Source: an uncultured Clostridia bacterium
GTDB taxonomy: Bacteria > Bacillota > Clostridia > Lachnospirales > CAG-274
Direction of reading: 5' to 3'
Length of the DNA: 64,000 bases
Assembly (NCBI GenBank): GCA_947624015.1
Contig: CANQIA010000007.1
Span: 1-64,000 of the forward strand
The translations under genes and the position numbers were made by a program. The notes under the pieces were generated by a model, which saw only the letters and a list, made by a program, of their open reading frames with translations, searched no databases and was not told the DNA's origin. Within the stretch, counting starts at the first letter, position 1. Every line of letters begins with the position of its first letter. Below, in pieces: positions 63,348-64,000 of this stretch.

Positions 63348-64000
63348 AAAAATTGCTGGCTTTACTCTTAAGTGGTGCATTTATTATGACAGGCTGCGGA
63401 GGCGGAGGCTCGGAGGCTATTGAAAAGGTTCCGGGCTTTGAGGGACAGACTCTTAAGCTGTATAACTGGGGAGAATATATAGGGGAAAATGTTATTTCGG
63501 ACTTTGAGGAAAAATACGATGTGACCGTTGTTTCGGAGTATTTTGATTCAAACGAGATGATGTATACAAAAATAAGCGCAGGAGATACTTACGATGTGCT
63601 TGTTCCCTCGGATTATATGATAGAAAGGCTTATAAAGGAGGATATGCTCCAGCCTATTGACAAGTCAAAGATACCCAATATCGCCAATCTTACAGAAGGC
63701 GTAAGGAATCTGAGTTATGACCCGGACAATACCTACAGCGTACCGTATTTCTGGGGTACGGTAGGTCTTGTATACAACAAGACAAAGGTGCCTACCGAGA
63801 AAATAGAGGCAGAGGGCTATAACATACTTAAGGACACAGAGTATAAAGGCAATATTTATATCTACGACTCAGAGAGAGACGCCTTTATGACAGGCTTTAA
63901 GGCGTTGGGCTACTCCATGAATACGGAAAATGAAGACGAAATAAATGCGGCATACCAATGGCTTGAAGATATAAACAATACCATGGAGCCTGCCTATGTA
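63344..64000 (+). CDS. potD: Spermidine/putrescine-binding lipoprotein PotD (partial, cut by window end)
   Basis: 219 residues visible, 3' end missing. Lipoprotein signal with lipobox FIMTGC (C18). The mature part shows LKLYNWGEYIGENVISDFEE, YDVLVPSDYMIERL and VPYFWGTVGLVYNK, which are PotD landmarks (the W and D residues that hold the polyamine). Translationally coupled to potC. Confidence 0.95.
   Translation, partial: MKKLLALLLSGAFIMTGCGGGGSEAIEKVPGFEGQTLKLYNWGEYIGENVISDFEEKYDVTVVSEYFDSNEMMYTKISAGDTYDVLVPSDYMIERLIKEDMLQPIDKSKIPNIANLTEGVRNLSYDPDNTYSVPYFWGTVGLVYNKTKVPTEKIEAEGYNILKDTEYKGNIYIYDSERDAFMTGFKALGYSMNTENEDEINAAYQWLEDINNTMEPAYV

Noticed and set aside
1-64000. tRNA, rRNA, transposase or integrase genes
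   Set aside because: None were recognised in intergenic regions or frames; the T-box leaders resemble tRNA-linked RNA but are regulatory leaders.

Overview
This window is a chromosomal segment from a low-GC Gram-positive anaerobe of the class Clostridia. The evidence is the gene order (complete S10-spc-alpha ribosomal cluster; rsmB-rlmN-prpC-prkC-rsgA-rpe-thiN), two T-box leaders, extended AGGAGGTGAT ribosome binding sites, zinc-type S14, the short archaeal-type ProRS, the sporulation/germination proteins YunB and CwlD, and heavy ATA and AGA/AGG codon use outside the ribosomal genes. A dockerin-bearing pectate lyase beside a rhamnogalacturonan-lyase-like enzyme suggests a plant-polysaccharide degrader (gut or rumen type). 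Genus cannot be fixed from sequence reading alone. I saw no tRNA, rRNA, CRISPR array, transposase or prophage block.

Layout. 1-6,100: an edge fragment, yunB, a membrane-anchored FMN-binding-like protein, addB (without addA), cwlD, and an orphan terminase-small-subunit-like gene. 6,140-11,750: a Trp T-box followed by trpEGCFBA, tightly overlapped and lacking trpD. 12,050-21,010, mostly minus strand: a 1415-residue acyl-CoA dehydratase activase-related protein, a PepSY protein, a small tail-anchored protein, proS, a SHOCT/LEA-like protein and plsC. 21,119-29,263: rsmB, rlmN, PP2C phosphatase, PASTA kinase, rsgA, rpe, thiN and an L,D-transpeptidase, i.e. translation/ribosome maturation coupled to cell-wall signalling. 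29,600-37,834: pectin locus (secreted modular pectate lyase, cytoplasmic YetA/exo-rhamnogalacturonan-lyase-like enzyme, AraC regulator). 37,899-39,923: Leu T-box and orphan leuA. 40,142-56,413: ribosomal protein super-operon with secY, adk, map, a KOW protein, infA and rpoA, split by a terminator and a new promoter before rpsM. 56,537-64,000: MerR regulator, HIT protein, cardiolipin synthase, a stalk-domain protein and potABCD (potD cut by the window end).

The most unusual things are: (1) a dispersed, modular, hairpin-rich intergenic element present in three long copies and one fragment (834-882, 11757-11970, 19448-19712, 34268-34598), whose stems differ in sequence but keep their fold around an invariant 20-nt core; (2) a PotA ATPase whose C-terminal TOBE domain is split by about 175 residues containing two tandem repeats that look like surface-protein Ig-type domains; (3) a trp operon with no trpD; (4) a 21-bp imperfect hairpin immediately before the adk ribosome binding site; (5) an apparent ATT start for yunB; (6) an isolated terminase small subunit-like gene with its own promoter; (7) a palindrome overlapping the -35 position of the pectate lyase promoter, with the same half-site recurring near the divergent regulator.
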